64,000 nt of DNA from Mucilaginibacter sp. UR6-1 (GTDB lineage: Bacteria; Bacteroidota; Bacteroidia; Sphingobacteriales; Sphingobacteriaceae), in the NCBI RefSeq assembly GCF_020880975.1, contig NZ_JAJIWP010000002.1:310001-374000 (forward strand), read 5' to 3'. Every line of letters begins with the position of its first letter. The first letter of the stretch is position 1. Below are positions 18,545 to 27,878 of the stretch, piece by piece. The position numbers and the translations under genes are program-made. The notes under the pieces were generated by a model, which did not search any database, was not told the DNA's origin, and was given only the letters and a program-made list of their open reading frames with translations.

Positions 18545-19507
18545 ATGGTAAGTTCAAAAAAACTCAAAAGGCTTTGGCCGATAGCCGGAATACTGTCAGT
18601 GGTAATTATCTCCATACAGTTTATACAGGTTCCGGTGCAAAACGGTAAAACAACACACCCGATAAATGCACCGGAAGAAGTGACCAAAATTTTCAGGAAG
18701 GCCTGTTATGACTGTCATTCCAACGAAACGAAACTAAGTTGGTATGATAAGGTAGCTCCGGTATCGTGGCTGGTTAATCATGATGTTGAAGAAGGCCGGT
18801 CGCGCTTCAACTTTTCCACCTTTGATACATTGAGCGCAACAGATCAGCAAGTGCGTTTATGGGAAATGGTGAACATGGCACTTGCAGGTAAGATGCCGCT
18901 GAACAGTTATACCACACTGCATCTCGCGGCTAAGCTTACCCAGCACGATGTAGAAGTACTTAAAAACTATGTAGTAAGCATCAGCCCGACAAAATACCAT
19001 GATAGTACGCAGCTCAAAAGCGCTGAAGAAGAGCAAAAGGTTGTGGGAGACGGATCAACAACTTCTAAAAATATACCGGTGGCGCCCAATGGCGTCCGGT
19101 TCATTCCGGATTACAAAAACTGGGAAGTGATCAGTACGACCAGCCGCTTTGATAACCATACTATGCGCGTGATCTACGGGAACAAAGTAACCGTTAACGC
19201 TATCCGAAATGGGCGTATCAAACCCTTTCCGGATGGTGCAGCAATTGTCAAAGTAGTTTACAACATCATTGAGGAAAAGAATGGTGAAGTTCATCCGGGA
19301 GCATTTAACAACATACAGATCATGATCAAGGATGAAAAGCGTTTCCCTGAGAGTAAAGGCTGGGGATTTGGCAAGTTTAATGGTACTGGTCTTAAACCTT
19401 ATGGTGAAACTGCAGCATTCAACACCACCTGCTACAATTGCCACAAGATAGCTGATGAAACGGGGTATGTATTCAGCATTCCATTAGAAAATAAAGATCT
19501 TAAATAA
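18545..19507 (+). CDS. Haem-binding domain plus cytochrome P460-like protein
   Basis: 320 aa with an N-terminal membrane anchor (about 11-27). Residues about 38-140 form a Haem_bd domain with CYDCH (54-58) followed by SNETKLSWYDKVAPVSW. Residues about 170-315 resemble cytochrome P460 (Cytochrom_P460), ending with a second haem motif CYNCH (296-300). Both are c-type haem attachment sites, so it should work in the periplasm. The next gene, a lipoprotein, begins 1 bp after its stop, so the two are co-expressed. Physiological partner unknown. Confidence 0.8.
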   Translation: MVSSKKLKRLWPIAGILSVVIISIQFIQVPVQNGKTTHPINAPEEVTKIFRKACYDCHSNETKLSWYDKVAPVSWLVNHDVEEGRSRFNFSTFDTLSATDQQVRLWEMVNMALAGKMPLNSYTTLHLAAKLTQHDVEVLKNYVVSISPTKYHDSTQLKSAEEEQKVVGDGSTTSKNIPVAPNGVRFIPDYKNWEVISTTSRFDNHTMRVIYGNKVTVNAIRNGRIKPFPDGAAIVKVVYNIIEEKNGEVHPGAFNNIQIMIKDEKRFPESKGWGFGKFNGTGLKPYGETAAFNTTCYNCHKIADETGYVFSIPLENKDLK

Positions 19508-19508
19508 A

Positions 19509-19949
19509 ATGATACGCATGAAGATATTTGCAATGGTACTATGTGTAATTGCCGGATCATACGGATGCGCCAACAATTCCTACAATGATGGCCGCAAAAG
19601 AATCGTTTACAACGCTCATGGCCTGAAAGTGATCACCTCTTTTTCTGACCGTAAACAGCAAACCATATCCCTTTTGTATGGTAATGCACTTGCCTTACAA
19701 AGTGCCAAAACAGGCATACAAGATAAGGGAGAGTTATTTGAATTGGTAACATTTAAGCAGGCAGATAATAAATATTGGTATGGCAGTTACATTAATGGTG
19801 CGGTTCAAAGTATCGAACTGATCACTTCATACGCTACAGATAAAAATGTCATCGCCTTTAAATATAAGATACTTCAAGGCCAAGTTCCGGGAGATGCCGA
19901 TGCCAGAATAAAAAGCATTATCTCGCACCGGGCCTTGCTGTTTCCATAG
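19509..19949 (+). CDS. Small lipoprotein, function unknown
   Basis: 146 aa with a lipobox (AGSYGC). The mature part is a small beta-rich domain with SFSDRKQQTISLLYGNAL and ELFELVTFKQADNKYWYGS. The arrangement is faintly like MliC lysozyme-inhibitor domains, but I would not assign it. It starts 1 bp after the cytochrome gene and shares its transcript. Confidence 0.65.
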   Translation: MIRMKIFAMVLCVIAGSYGCANNSYNDGRKRIVYNAHGLKVITSFSDRKQQTISLLYGNALALQSAKTGIQDKGELFELVTFKQADNKYWYGSYINGAVQSIELITSYATDKNVIAFKYKILQGQVPGDADARIKSIISHRALLFP

Positions 19950-20014
19950 CAGTTGAGTAAATAGAGCTAAATAAATAGCTTTGTTCATTATCAGCCCGTT
20001 GGCTGATCAATAAA

Positions 20015-21040
20015 ATGTTAATGAAAAGATCACCACTACATATATCACATACCACTATCTGGGTTAGCGCTGTTACCCTGGGTTTGCTTTCATCAGTACC
20101 GCAACTGGCCTCTCATAAGTTTAACGTTGCCGAGGCGGCGGTCAACGCCGGTATTACCGCTGCCTTTGCCGTGTTAATGTGGTATTTCAATATCTATATG
20201 CTATCACGAAAAAAAGATAGTAAACGCGTGCAAAGCATATCTTACACCAAATTGCTTAGTTCGTTGCTATTCGGACTTGTGATAATGTTCGCGTTGGCAT
20301 GGGTGCAGCAGCTTATACTGTCTCATATCAATTTCGGACCCACCATGCTGATGGTTGAGGTACGGGGTATACTCATCAACCTGGTATTTTACATGTTTTT
20401 AAATCTTTTACAGCAGAACTACGAAAACCAGCATGTCAGTATGGAATTAGACAAGATCAAAAGCGATAACCTGGCGGCTCAGTATGAATTGTTGAAACAG
20501 CAGATCAACCCGCATTTTCTATTTAACAGCCTGAATACCTTAAAGGCCATGGTAGAAACGGGCGACAAAGAAGCGGTTGATTTTATCCTCAAGCTTTCCA
20601 ATTTCTACCGTTTTACCCTGGAAAGCCGTAAGCTTGACCTGATACATGTGCATGAAGAAATGGAAATTATGAATGCCTATCTTTTTTTGCAAAAGGCCCG
20701 CTTTGAGGAAGGTTTGAAATTCACGTCAGCGCTTACCGAACGAACTTTGAAGACCCTTATACCACCATTTACACTACAATTATTGATAGAAAATTGCATT
20801 AAGCATAATGTTGTTTCCTTAAGCCGCCCTTTACACATCACCATTTACGAAGACGGTGAGTACATCATTGTAGAAAATGTATTGCAGGTAAAAAAAGGAG
20901 ATGTGAGTTCAACAGGTGTCGGACTGAAAAATATAGGTTTACGTTACAGTCACCTGCTTGATAAGAATATTGAGATTACAAACGACGATAAAATTTTTAA
21001 GGTAAAACTGCCACTTATTTATGAACATCATAATAATTGA
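20015..21040 (+). CDS. LytS/YehU-type sensor histidine kinase
   Basis: 341 aa with four transmembrane helices in residues about 12-132, a short coiled coil, then the His_kinase domain with phospho-acceptor His167 in QQINPHFLFNSLNTLK. The ATPase part has QLLIENCIKHN and a glycine motif STGVGLKNIGLRY. No extracellular sensor domain is present, as usual in this Bacteroidota family. The gene overlaps the response regulator by 20 bp. Confidence 0.92.
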   Translation: MLMKRSPLHISHTTIWVSAVTLGLLSSVPQLASHKFNVAEAAVNAGITAAFAVLMWYFNIYMLSRKKDSKRVQSISYTKLLSSLLFGLVIMFALAWVQQLILSHINFGPTMLMVEVRGILINLVFYMFLNLLQQNYENQHVSMELDKIKSDNLAAQYELLKQQINPHFLFNSLNTLKAMVETGDKEAVDFILKLSNFYRFTLESRKLDLIHVHEEMEIMNAYLFLQKARFEEGLKFTSALTERTLKTLIPPFTLQLLIENCIKHNVVSLSRPLHITIYEDGEYIIVENVLQVKKGDVSSTGVGLKNIGLRYSHLLDKNIEITNDDKIFKVKLPLIYEHHNN

Positions 21041-21782
21041 AGACGAGCTGCGGACAGCCCGCTCTTTGGAAACTATCATTAAAGAAATAAAGCCCAATGC
21101 CCGTATCACCGGCCAGTATCAAAGCGTAGAAGATTCAGTCGCGGCGCTTTCTGAAAACACTCAACCCGATTTGATATTTATGGATATTCAGCTGGCAGAC
21201 GGTTTGTCTTTCGAAATATTTAAATCAGTAAAGATCACCTGCCCGGTAGTATTTTGTACGGCTTTTGATGAATATTCGCTGGAGGCATTTAAGAGCAATG
21301 GTGTAGACTACGTTTTAAAGCCTTTCTCCAAGGATGACATCAAAGAAGCCTTGCGAAAGGTGGATGATCTGAAGAATTTTTTTCAACAGAAGACAACGCC
21401 TGATATCGAAAGTTTGCTAAAGCGGCTTAGTCCGCAAAACGGCAAAACGAGCTTTTTGGTTTTTAAGAATCAAAAGTACGCCACGGTCCAAACAGATAAT
21501 ATTGCTTTTTTCTACATACGTAATGATTCCACTTCTTTGATGTGTTTTGACGGACAGGAATATGCGCTGAGCCAGTCGCTTGATAGTATTGCGGCTTCGG
21601 TTTCAGCAAAGCAATTTTTTCGGGTGAACCGCCAGTATCTGGTCAACTTCAAAGCAATTAAAGAGGTCGAGCATTATTTTTTGCGCAAGCTTTATGTTAA
21701 ACTCGTAATTGATACGCCTGAAAAGCTGCTGATCAATAAAGAAAAGTCAAACAGTTTTTTGAACTGGATGGAAGAGCGCTGA
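21021..21782 (+). CDS. LytTR-type response regulator
   Basis: 253 aa. The receiver domain (1-120) has acidic pair Glu7-Asp8, phospho-acceptor Asp55 in FMDIQLADG and Lys in VLKPF. The C-terminal LytTR DNA-binding domain (about 145-250) includes FFRVNRQYLVNFKAIKEV. It is translated from within the kinase gene's end. Target genes are not identifiable. Confidence 0.92.
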   Translation: MNIIIIEDELRTARSLETIIKEIKPNARITGQYQSVEDSVAALSENTQPDLIFMDIQLADGLSFEIFKSVKITCPVVFCTAFDEYSLEAFKSNGVDYVLKPFSKDDIKEALRKVDDLKNFFQQKTTPDIESLLKRLSPQNGKTSFLVFKNQKYATVQTDNIAFFYIRNDSTSLMCFDGQEYALSQSLDSIAASVSAKQFFRVNRQYLVNFKAIKEVEHYFLRKLYVKLVIDTPEKLLINKEKSNSFLNWMEER

Positions 21783-22024
21783 AATTTCATGTCTGATTGA
21801 GCGAATATTTAGCTATGGTTCGAGCCCAGCCATCAAGCCATTGACATCTGATTTTGCTTTGTTCGCCCAGATCAGGATCGAAAAGCTGTTAGAATTTTTC
21901 ATAGACCATAAATTTTGATTAACCGAATTAATACGTTTTGAACTATTTTGATTTGCTTTGCAATTCATTCAAAATCAATCAATTAAGACCTATTCGGTTA
22001 CCTCAAAATTAGTGAAATGTAATA

Positions 22025-22046
22025 GGTAACCGAATAGGTAACCGAA
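22025..22046. repeat. Paired arm-type repeats of a remnant element
   Basis: GGTAACCGAA occurs twice, 12 bp apart (22025 and 22037). The second copy begins 107 bp before the att core, the same distance as the related GTTAACCGA pair at the right end of the island. Confidence 0.7.
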
Positions 22047-22090
22047 CATGTCATTTTTCTTGGTATGAAACGGGCGCTGATGGCATAAAA

Positions 22091-22121
22091 AAAGCGCCTA
22101 AATCATTGATTTAAGCGCTTT
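22091..22121 (-). terminator. tRNA-type terminator next to the left att core
   Basis: A 15-bp stem with one mismatch (AAAGCGCCTAAATCA) and an A-run at 22087-22093 that becomes a T-tail on the minus strand. It ends 22 bp before the att core, exactly like the hairpin after tRNA-Asp at the right end, so it once terminated the tRNA transcript. Confidence 0.75.
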
Positions 22122-22143
22122 AGATAGGTTTTGTAACCATTTT

Positions 22144-22160
22144 AGCGGAATGGACGGGAC
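22144..22160. other. Left attachment site (att core)
   Basis: AGCGGAATGGACGGGAC is identical over 17 bp to the 3' end of tRNA-Asp at 56448-56464 and in the same orientation. It marks the left edge of a 34.3-kb island. Confidence 0.88.
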
Positions 22161-22218
22161 CGTGCCGACTTAATTTTTAAACCTTATATTCAACAAGTTA
22201 AATTTCTCTTAATCATCT

Positions 22219-22240
22219 GTTAACCGTGGCGTTAACCGAA
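22219..22240. repeat. Paired integrase arm-type sites, left end
   Basis: GTTAACCG begins at 22219 and again at 22231 (GTTAACCGAA). The 12-bp spacing equals that of the right-end pair, which suggests binding sites for the arm domain of the integrase. Confidence 0.65.
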
Positions 22241-22449
22241 TAATTTGCCTTTATTTAATTGAATTTATATTATTAGCAATGTAAGGATATTTTATATTTC
22301 ACCGAAATTTACTTTTCGAAAAAAGAGTAAATCCTTAATTAACCATTGAACGTGATGAGAAATTCACGCGCCCGCAAGCTTACCGGCGAATAAGCAAAGA
22401 AGATTGAAGATACGTTGGATAGCAAAGTTTGAACTGAAGCACCTGCTGG

Positions 22450-22510
22450 ATAAACCATACCAAAATGAACCTATTTAGTTAGATCAAAAATGTCTCCTTT
22501 GCCAGTTGAA
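22450..22510. repeat. 61-bp inverted repeat, left copy
   Basis: Two 19-bp blocks, ATAAACCATACCAAAATGA and GTCTCCTTTGCCAGTTGAA, separated by 23 bp, match 19/19 and 19/19 the reverse complement of 28003-28063 with the same spacing. The middle is diverged (about half identical). In the frame of the right-hand copy it reads DKPYQNEPI, then a stop. Confidence 0.85.
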
Positions 22511-22540
22511 ATTTGCATATCGGACGAACCAATTAGCTCA

Positions 22541-22954
22541 TCACCAGGGTTGCCCTGAAGTTGTTCCCTTGGCACCTAAATGTAATGGACATAGTTTGCC
22601 CGCTGCCAAAGCTTCCAAAAGCGCTCGCTTCCTCATATCCTCTACGATGAGGTATCTCAACGTATACCCTGATCGCATAATGGAGCGGTCGCCATTATGG
22701 TAGATTCTGATAAAAGAAGATCTCCCCGAAATATGGTTTCCGATACGTTGCTTGAGTCCCTTTTTTCCTGTTATAGATCGTCCGACATGGGCCACACGCT
22801 TATTAGCGTCATAAATGATATACACCCCGTGGCAATCAGGAATATTGATCCGACCATCAGCAGGGATGCTGATCAGTTCTTCAGAAATGAGGACCTTGAA
22901 TAATCGCGCGATCTCTTCCGGTTCACTTAAGGGTGATTGTCTTGACATAAACAT
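22541..22954 (-). CDS. GIY-YIG nuclease-like protein
   Basis: 137 aa. Residues about 40-135 match a GIY-YIG fold: GVYIIYDANKRVAHVGRS contains the Tyr-x-x-Tyr and GRS elements, then LKQRIGNH, and a Glu in LLEALAAGKLCPLH. The classical GIY is GVY and YIG is HVG. Such small proteins are nucleases or sugar-binding relatives in restriction and mobile-element settings. It is convergent in layout with nothing and divergent from the Septu-like pair 104 bp away, inside the 61-bp inverted repeats. Confidence 0.7.
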   Translation of the reverse strand: MFMSRQSPLSEPEEIARLFKVLISEELISIPADGRINIPDCHGVYIIYDANKRVAHVGRSITGKKGLKQRIGNHISGRSSFIRIYHNGDRSIMRSGYTLRYLIVEDMRKRALLEALAAGKLCPLHLGAKGTTSGQPW

Positions 22955-23058
22955 TAGTAACAGACCATTTTATAACAGGTCCTGTTAAGAAATTAAATAC
23001 CACTAATATTGAAATAATATATAAATTCATGGTTCATTAATTTTTCTAGCCTTTTCGC

Positions 23059-24966
23059 ATGCAGATAGCTTATTGTTTTATCGAAGACGATGTCAATATC
23101 GATGGTCAGGGTATAAACTTTGGGTCACAATATATCTTCTCAACCGCACTTACCGATAACGGTTACGAACTGACCCGGGAAATCAATAGCAATTATGTTC
23201 CTAACCTATTCAGAAGGAAAACCAACAACCTGATCGATAACGTTTCCGCTATAGTGGGAGAAAATGGCTCAGGTAAGACCAACCTAATGAATTTCCTAAT
23301 AAACGGCCTCGAACATTCCCCATTTGGAAATTATGGCTTCATGCTTTTTGTTGACGAAAAGAACAATGTGGTATTGTTAAACGGCAGTATCAAAGACCTA
23401 AGTGCTGATTTTCCATTGGAGCTTCAGGAATTTGACCTTAACTATGCTGGCATATATTATAATCCGATCTATGATTTCCAGGATCGCTATAGGGTGAATG
23501 ACACGCAGATCATCGATGTCTCCTCGAATACATTGATGTATTATGACTACTATGATGATCAGTTCTTCAATAAAGGATTGGACATGATCCAGATGCATAA
23601 ATTCAAAAATGTCACGAGGCAGGTCCGTTTTATCATCAGTCAGAAGCATGCACAGAAGATCCGACAGTACATCACGCTCCCGCGTATGATTGAGGTCGTC
23701 TTCATTGATTCCGAGATCAATCATGATGGAAATGGTATTGATAACGTTTCATATGACTTCCGCCCTTTTTATAAAATGGGAGTTGACCTTTGGCGGTCTG
23801 AAAAGGAAAAGATACAATCCCGCCAATTTCATGCTTTCGAAAAAAGTGCAAGGCGCAGGAAAAACGACCCTTTCGCAAAAGAATTGGCTTACGTCGATAT
23901 CCTTTTGTACTTCTGGAAATTCCTTTTTTATACGCAGGAAAGAAATAATTCAACTTTGAAAGAGGGCCATTTAAGTTCGCTCTCCACAGATGACCCAGCC
24001 TTATTACAGCTAAAATTCGAAGATTATATTACCCGGTTCCTTCGGGACCAGAACGACATTTTCGATGCCGACTCTATTATAGGCTTTTTGAATGTTTTAA
24101 AGGAGGCGTTCAAAAAGGTAAACGATGTGAGCGAGAACAACGGTTACATCTCGATCTCTTGCACCCCGGTCCAAGTCGAACGTATATTGGACGCCTACGA
24201 CCTTATGACCGATAGACTAAGTTCGCTACTATATGGAAAACCACCCAACACTTTCCTGAATTTCAACTGGCGTACGATGAGTTCGGGCGAGCGGGCATTT
24301 CTTGACTTGTTCGCCCGTGTAGATCACGCGGTCGGCGTCATTGACCGAAAGATCAGCAGTAGCAACAATTTCCGAACGCCGGAGTTCCTGTATCTCTTCT
24401 TCGATGAGGGAGAGGTCGGTTTCCATTTGCAGTGGCAAAAGGAATATGTGAATATATTGATGGAAATCCTGCCACGGATCGTTCGTTTGAAGAATGTAGA
24501 AAGGCAACCGAAGATGCAGCTGATTTTTACCACACATTCCCCTATTTCTTTATCGGATATACCCAGATATAATACGGTGTACCTTGCCAAGAACGAAGAA
24601 GGAAAAATGCATGTGATCAGTGAAAAGGATTCACCCAAATATTCATTTGGCGCAAACGTTCATGAGATCATGTACGATGCTTTCTATCTTAAGGACGGCT
24701 TTACCGGTAACTTTTCAAAAAGTATCATCGATGAACTTTTTCAATGGCTTAATGGTGAAAAGGATAACTCCCGTACATTGACATCCAGCTATGTAAAAAA
24801 GGTCATCGGTCTCGTCGATGACCCGATCCTGAGGATAAAACTGGAAGAAAGCTATGCTCAAAAAATGGGATTGAATATCGAGCAGGAGGTGCTTGCGGTC
24901 AAGATACAGCTCATGCAAAAACGGTTAGCCGAAATTCAAAGCCAGCAAAATGATCAAAATAAGTAA
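23059..24966 (+). CDS. Septu-like ATPase (PtuA type)
   Basis: 635-aa SMC/OLD-type ATPase with Walker A GENGSGKT (67-74), an ABC-like signature MSSGERAFLDL, Walker B FLYLFFDEGE (Asp449-Glu450) and a switch His in FTTHSPISLSD. There is no TOPRIM domain. In Septu systems PtuA forms a complex with an HNH nuclease, PtuB, and the next gene, overlapping by 17 bp, is such a nuclease. The pair therefore fits anti-phage Septu or a Septu-like module; retron-type RNA or reverse transcriptase is absent. Confidence 0.82.
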   Translation: MQIAYCFIEDDVNIDGQGINFGSQYIFSTALTDNGYELTREINSNYVPNLFRRKTNNLIDNVSAIVGENGSGKTNLMNFLINGLEHSPFGNYGFMLFVDEKNNVVLLNGSIKDLSADFPLELQEFDLNYAGIYYNPIYDFQDRYRVNDTQIIDVSSNTLMYYDYYDDQFFNKGLDMIQMHKFKNVTRQVRFIISQKHAQKIRQYITLPRMIEVVFIDSEINHDGNGIDNVSYDFRPFYKMGVDLWRSEKEKIQSRQFHAFEKSARRRKNDPFAKELAYVDILLYFWKFLFYTQERNNSTLKEGHLSSLSTDDPALLQLKFEDYITRFLRDQNDIFDADSIIGFLNVLKEAFKKVNDVSENNGYISISCTPVQVERILDAYDLMTDRLSSLLYGKPPNTFLNFNWRTMSSGERAFLDLFARVDHAVGVIDRKISSSNNFRTPEFLYLFFDEGEVGFHLQWQKEYVNILMEILPRIVRLKNVERQPKMQLIFTTHSPISLSDIPRYNTVYLAKNEEGKMHVISEKDSPKYSFGANVHEIMYDAFYLKDGFTGNFSKSIIDELFQWLNGEKDNSRTLTSSYVKKVIGLVDDPILRIKLEESYAQKMGLNIEQEVLAVKIQLMQKRLAEIQSQQNDQNK

Positions 24967-25924
24967 AACTGAATTTCGTGATCTCGACGGGATCAACCAG
25001 GAGCATTATGATGCACTGCAGGGAGACATCCTCGCCAGGCTAGAGGCCTCGTTCCTCAGCAAAACCATCAGCCGTTGCCAGCACGATTTTATTTTTGATG
25101 AGATTGAACGGATCCTGAAAGGCAACCCTGACGAGTTATTGGAGGTTAACAAAGAGTACAAGACCTATTGTAGCCAGCACCGTTGCAAAAATATCAACAA
25201 GGGGCTGACAGGTATTTTTAATTATAAAAGGTTCAGTAATAAGAATACGAAACCGTATTGCGCCTTTGACCTTGCCGCTAAACTCGACGTGCGTGTCTGT
25301 CCTTACTGCAACCGGCAGTATACCTTTACTGTGGTCACGACCGACCGCAACATATCGAGGCCGGAGTTCGACCATTTCTTTTCACAGGAAAAGCACCCCT
25401 TGCTGGCGCTTTCCTTTTATAACTTGGTACCGAGTTGTAAGATATGCAACAGTACACTGAAACATAAGAAACAGTTTTCGATGGACAAGCACATACATCC
25501 ATACGTGCATGGATTCGATGGTGCCGTTAAATTCAACTACCATGCGAAAGACAGCCGTTCGGCGATAGGGCTGGGCACGAATATGGAAATCACGGTCACG
25601 GTAGACGATTCCCACGCGTTGGCAGAACAATTCAATAACAATGTGCAGGTCTTCAAATTGAAAGAGATTTACCAGGGGCATCGGGACATCGTTGCAGAAT
25701 TGGTCCGCAAATTCTACATGTCTGACGGGCGGTATCTTGAGACCTTGTTCAGAAGCTTTCCGCAGATCGGTGGCTACGAAGAACTATACCGCCTGGCCTT
25801 TGGGAACTACTTTAACATCGCCGATATGGATCAGCGTATCCTTGCCAAACTGACCAAGGACATCGTCACGCATCTGGACTTTATCCTGCCTGTAGCTTCG
25901 GGAACAGAAGATCAAACCCCGTAG
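24950..25924 (+). CDS. HNH endonuclease (PtuB-like)
   Basis: 324 aa. The HNH module has zinc-binding CxxC pairs Cys117/Cys120 (VCPYCNRQY) and Cys163/Cys166 (PSCKICNS), the catalytic EFDHFF (His142) and Asn158 in SFYNLVPS. This layout is typical of the TIGR02646/PtuB family. It overlaps the ATPase gene by 17 bp, so the two subunits are coupled. It should cut invading or cellular DNA/RNA when the ATPase is triggered. Confidence 0.85.
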   Translation: MIKISKTEFRDLDGINQEHYDALQGDILARLEASFLSKTISRCQHDFIFDEIERILKGNPDELLEVNKEYKTYCSQHRCKNINKGLTGIFNYKRFSNKNTKPYCAFDLAAKLDVRVCPYCNRQYTFTVVTTDRNISRPEFDHFFSQEKHPLLALSFYNLVPSCKICNSTLKHKKQFSMDKHIHPYVHGFDGAVKFNYHAKDSRSAIGLGTNMEITVTVDDSHALAEQFNNNVQVFKLKEIYQGHRDIVAELVRKFYMSDGRYLETLFRSFPQIGGYEELYRLAFGNYFNIADMDQRILAKLTKDIVTHLDFILPVASGTEDQTP

Positions 25925-25974
25925 CGCATGTATAAAAAGGTGTGACCATCCAACGTGGTCACACCTTTTTATCA

Positions 25975-27786
25975 CTAAGCGTACAGTTTCCAGATATCTT
26001 TGATCAGGCGCTTCAATATTTCTTGCCGCGCGCTGATCGTGACCGCATTCCAGTTCCCGAACGACCTTAAAGTTTCGGTGGCAAAACCGTTGAATTTGGT
26101 CTGTTCCCCGATCTGTATCTCCGAGAATGTCCTTGTCAATAAGATATTCGAGTTCAGATAGGCCGCTCGTTTGACATCGAACCATTCATTGGAAGAGATG
26201 TCATTCGAGTAATTCAGACTTTGATTTATCGGTGCTTCCAACAGGGTAAGGTTCCCTAACTTGTAAACTGCATTTGAATAATCATACGGCTGCGGATAAT
26301 CAGTTGCAGGAACATTGATCCCTGTCTGCGGTAGGATATGCTCTAATTGCTGGCTCTGATAGAAATTGAAATTAGCGGTCGGGAAATTGACCTTTTGACG
26401 GATATATTCCTCTGCTTTACCCAATATATATTTGATGCGGTATTGCGGATTAAGATCGCCTTGTGCCTTATTCGCGAACTGCCCGTCAAACTTCTCTTGC
26501 TGTTCGAACAGTTCCTTGTTGAACTCCGCGTTCAAGAAAATTTTAAGGTCGTCCATTGTCCTGACCATACGTATCTTATTTGCCCAATTAGCGAATAAGG
26601 CTTCGTAGGATTTGGTCAGGGTACGGTTAATCGCATAATAGAAAACAAGGCTTTCGATATTTTTGGCCAGTAACCTGGTCACGTCGGCCTGAATATTATC
26701 GGGCAGCGCCATTAAGAGCACCAGATGCTGACGTGAGGTCTTCTTGCTCAGATAACCTATACCGGTGATGCTCGGGTATTCAGGATCAGCATCCCATGAA
26801 TTGGTAGCCTTGATAAATTTAGCATAGGTCGCGGCTGCCGCTTTCAGCTCCTTGGCAAAAGCGATCGGGTTGGCCTGGTACTTTATCTTCTCCTTTCCTT
26901 CAGGGGAGATCATCCATTTGTAGATCTCGTCCTCACGGATCACCCGGCTATGATAGCGGGCGATCAGGAAGTAACGCAGGAACCGAAGCGGCTTGTCGCC
27001 CTCCTTACTTTCATCCAGATTTTTGAGCATTTCCCGCCAGGTATTCTTGATGACCTCAAACTCATCCGCCTTGGCATGGCTGAAAAGCAGGTTCTTTAAC
27101 AGGTCCATCGCGTTCAGCCCTACACCCCGCTCATTGATGGTCTCGAATATCTTCAGCGCACTGCCAAGATCATCCGGCCTGATCAGAACCATTTCCACAT
27201 TGGCCAGAAAATAACTGACAAAATTCAGCAATATTTCCGGGTCGGTGTTCTTTTGTTCGATAAGGTAATCGTGAACCGTTGTATAAGCCTCCATCATTTT
27301 CTTGATGGATGGCGTCGCTTTATCGGTAAAAGGCTTTTCAGAAATAAGCTTCACCAGGTAATCTTTGCTTTCCTCATACTGGAGTGCCAGGCGGGGCGTA
27401 TGCTTCTTGGTCGCAATATCGTACTTGTACAAGAGCTCCTTGACCACCTTGCGTAATTCTTCCTTTACGGTCTCCAGTTCCTCATCAAGGTCAGCCATAT
27501 TTTTGAGGACATCACGTATCGCACAGATCGAGATCACGATCGTTGTCAGTCGTTGCTGGCCATCGACCACATCATAAGCGCCGTCCTCTCTTTTGACCAC
27601 AATGGTCGATCCAATGAAATAATTGCTTTGTTTTCGCGCCGTCGGTGAGAACTCATCCGAGATGTCCTGTAAGAAGCGCGCGACGTGAACATCGCCTGTC
27701 CAAACGTATTCCCGCTGATAATCAGGTACTACAAAAAAATAATCTTTTAATTTCTCGATTGAAATAACATCTGCTTTGATTTCCAT
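25975..27786 (-). CDS. GmrSD-like DUF262-DUF1524 protein
   Basis: From the start at 27786 (MEIKADVISIEKL, typical for the family) it is 603 aa; an in-frame ATG 13 codons upstream is less likely. The N-terminal DUF262 domain has DYQREYVW and DGQQRLTT, a nucleotide-binding ParB-like motif. The C-terminal DUF1524 HNH-type domain has LEHILPQ and YKLGNLTLLEAPINQSLNYS. GmrSD enzymes restrict DNA with glucosylated hydroxymethylcytosine; related proteins (SspE, BrxU) act on other modification states. It converges with the Septu-like pair, 50 bp apart, within the same inverted repeats. Confidence 0.85.
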   Translation of the reverse strand: MEIKADVISIEKLKDYFFVVPDYQREYVWTGDVHVARFLQDISDEFSPTARKQSNYFIGSTIVVKREDGAYDVVDGQQRLTTIVISICAIRDVLKNMADLDEELETVKEELRKVVKELLYKYDIATKKHTPRLALQYEESKDYLVKLISEKPFTDKATPSIKKMMEAYTTVHDYLIEQKNTDPEILLNFVSYFLANVEMVLIRPDDLGSALKIFETINERGVGLNAMDLLKNLLFSHAKADEFEVIKNTWREMLKNLDESKEGDKPLRFLRYFLIARYHSRVIREDEIYKWMISPEGKEKIKYQANPIAFAKELKAAAATYAKFIKATNSWDADPEYPSITGIGYLSKKTSRQHLVLLMALPDNIQADVTRLLAKNIESLVFYYAINRTLTKSYEALFANWANKIRMVRTMDDLKIFLNAEFNKELFEQQEKFDGQFANKAQGDLNPQYRIKYILGKAEEYIRQKVNFPTANFNFYQSQQLEHILPQTGINVPATDYPQPYDYSNAVYKLGNLTLLEAPINQSLNYSNDISSNEWFDVKRAAYLNSNILLTRTFSEIQIGEQTKFNGFATETLRSFGNWNAVTISARQEILKRLIKDIWKLYA

Positions 27787-27878
27787 TGTATAAGGTTTGT
27801 TTAAGCTGCAAAATACATTATCCAATCAACTCAGGAAAGCCTGCGGGAATTTAGTTGACCGGCCGTTGGCGCATTGGA

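Larger units (their letters stand above)
21783..22540. other. Island left boundary: remnant element end, att site and island left end
   Basis: No intact gene is seen. From left to right it holds an inverted arm-like site (21991-22000), a pair of GGTAACCGAA repeats, a terminator hairpin, the 17-bp att core, the island's own pair of GTTAACCG repeats (22219-22240) and one arm of the 61-bp inverted repeat. A short frame from the ATG at 22355 (MRNSRARKLTGE then stop) looks degenerate. Confidence 0.65.

Noticed and set aside
23059..25924. Retron with PtuAB-type effector
   Set aside because: Some retrons use this ATPase/HNH pair, but no reverse transcriptase (YxDD) gene or msr-msd-like repeat is present nearby.
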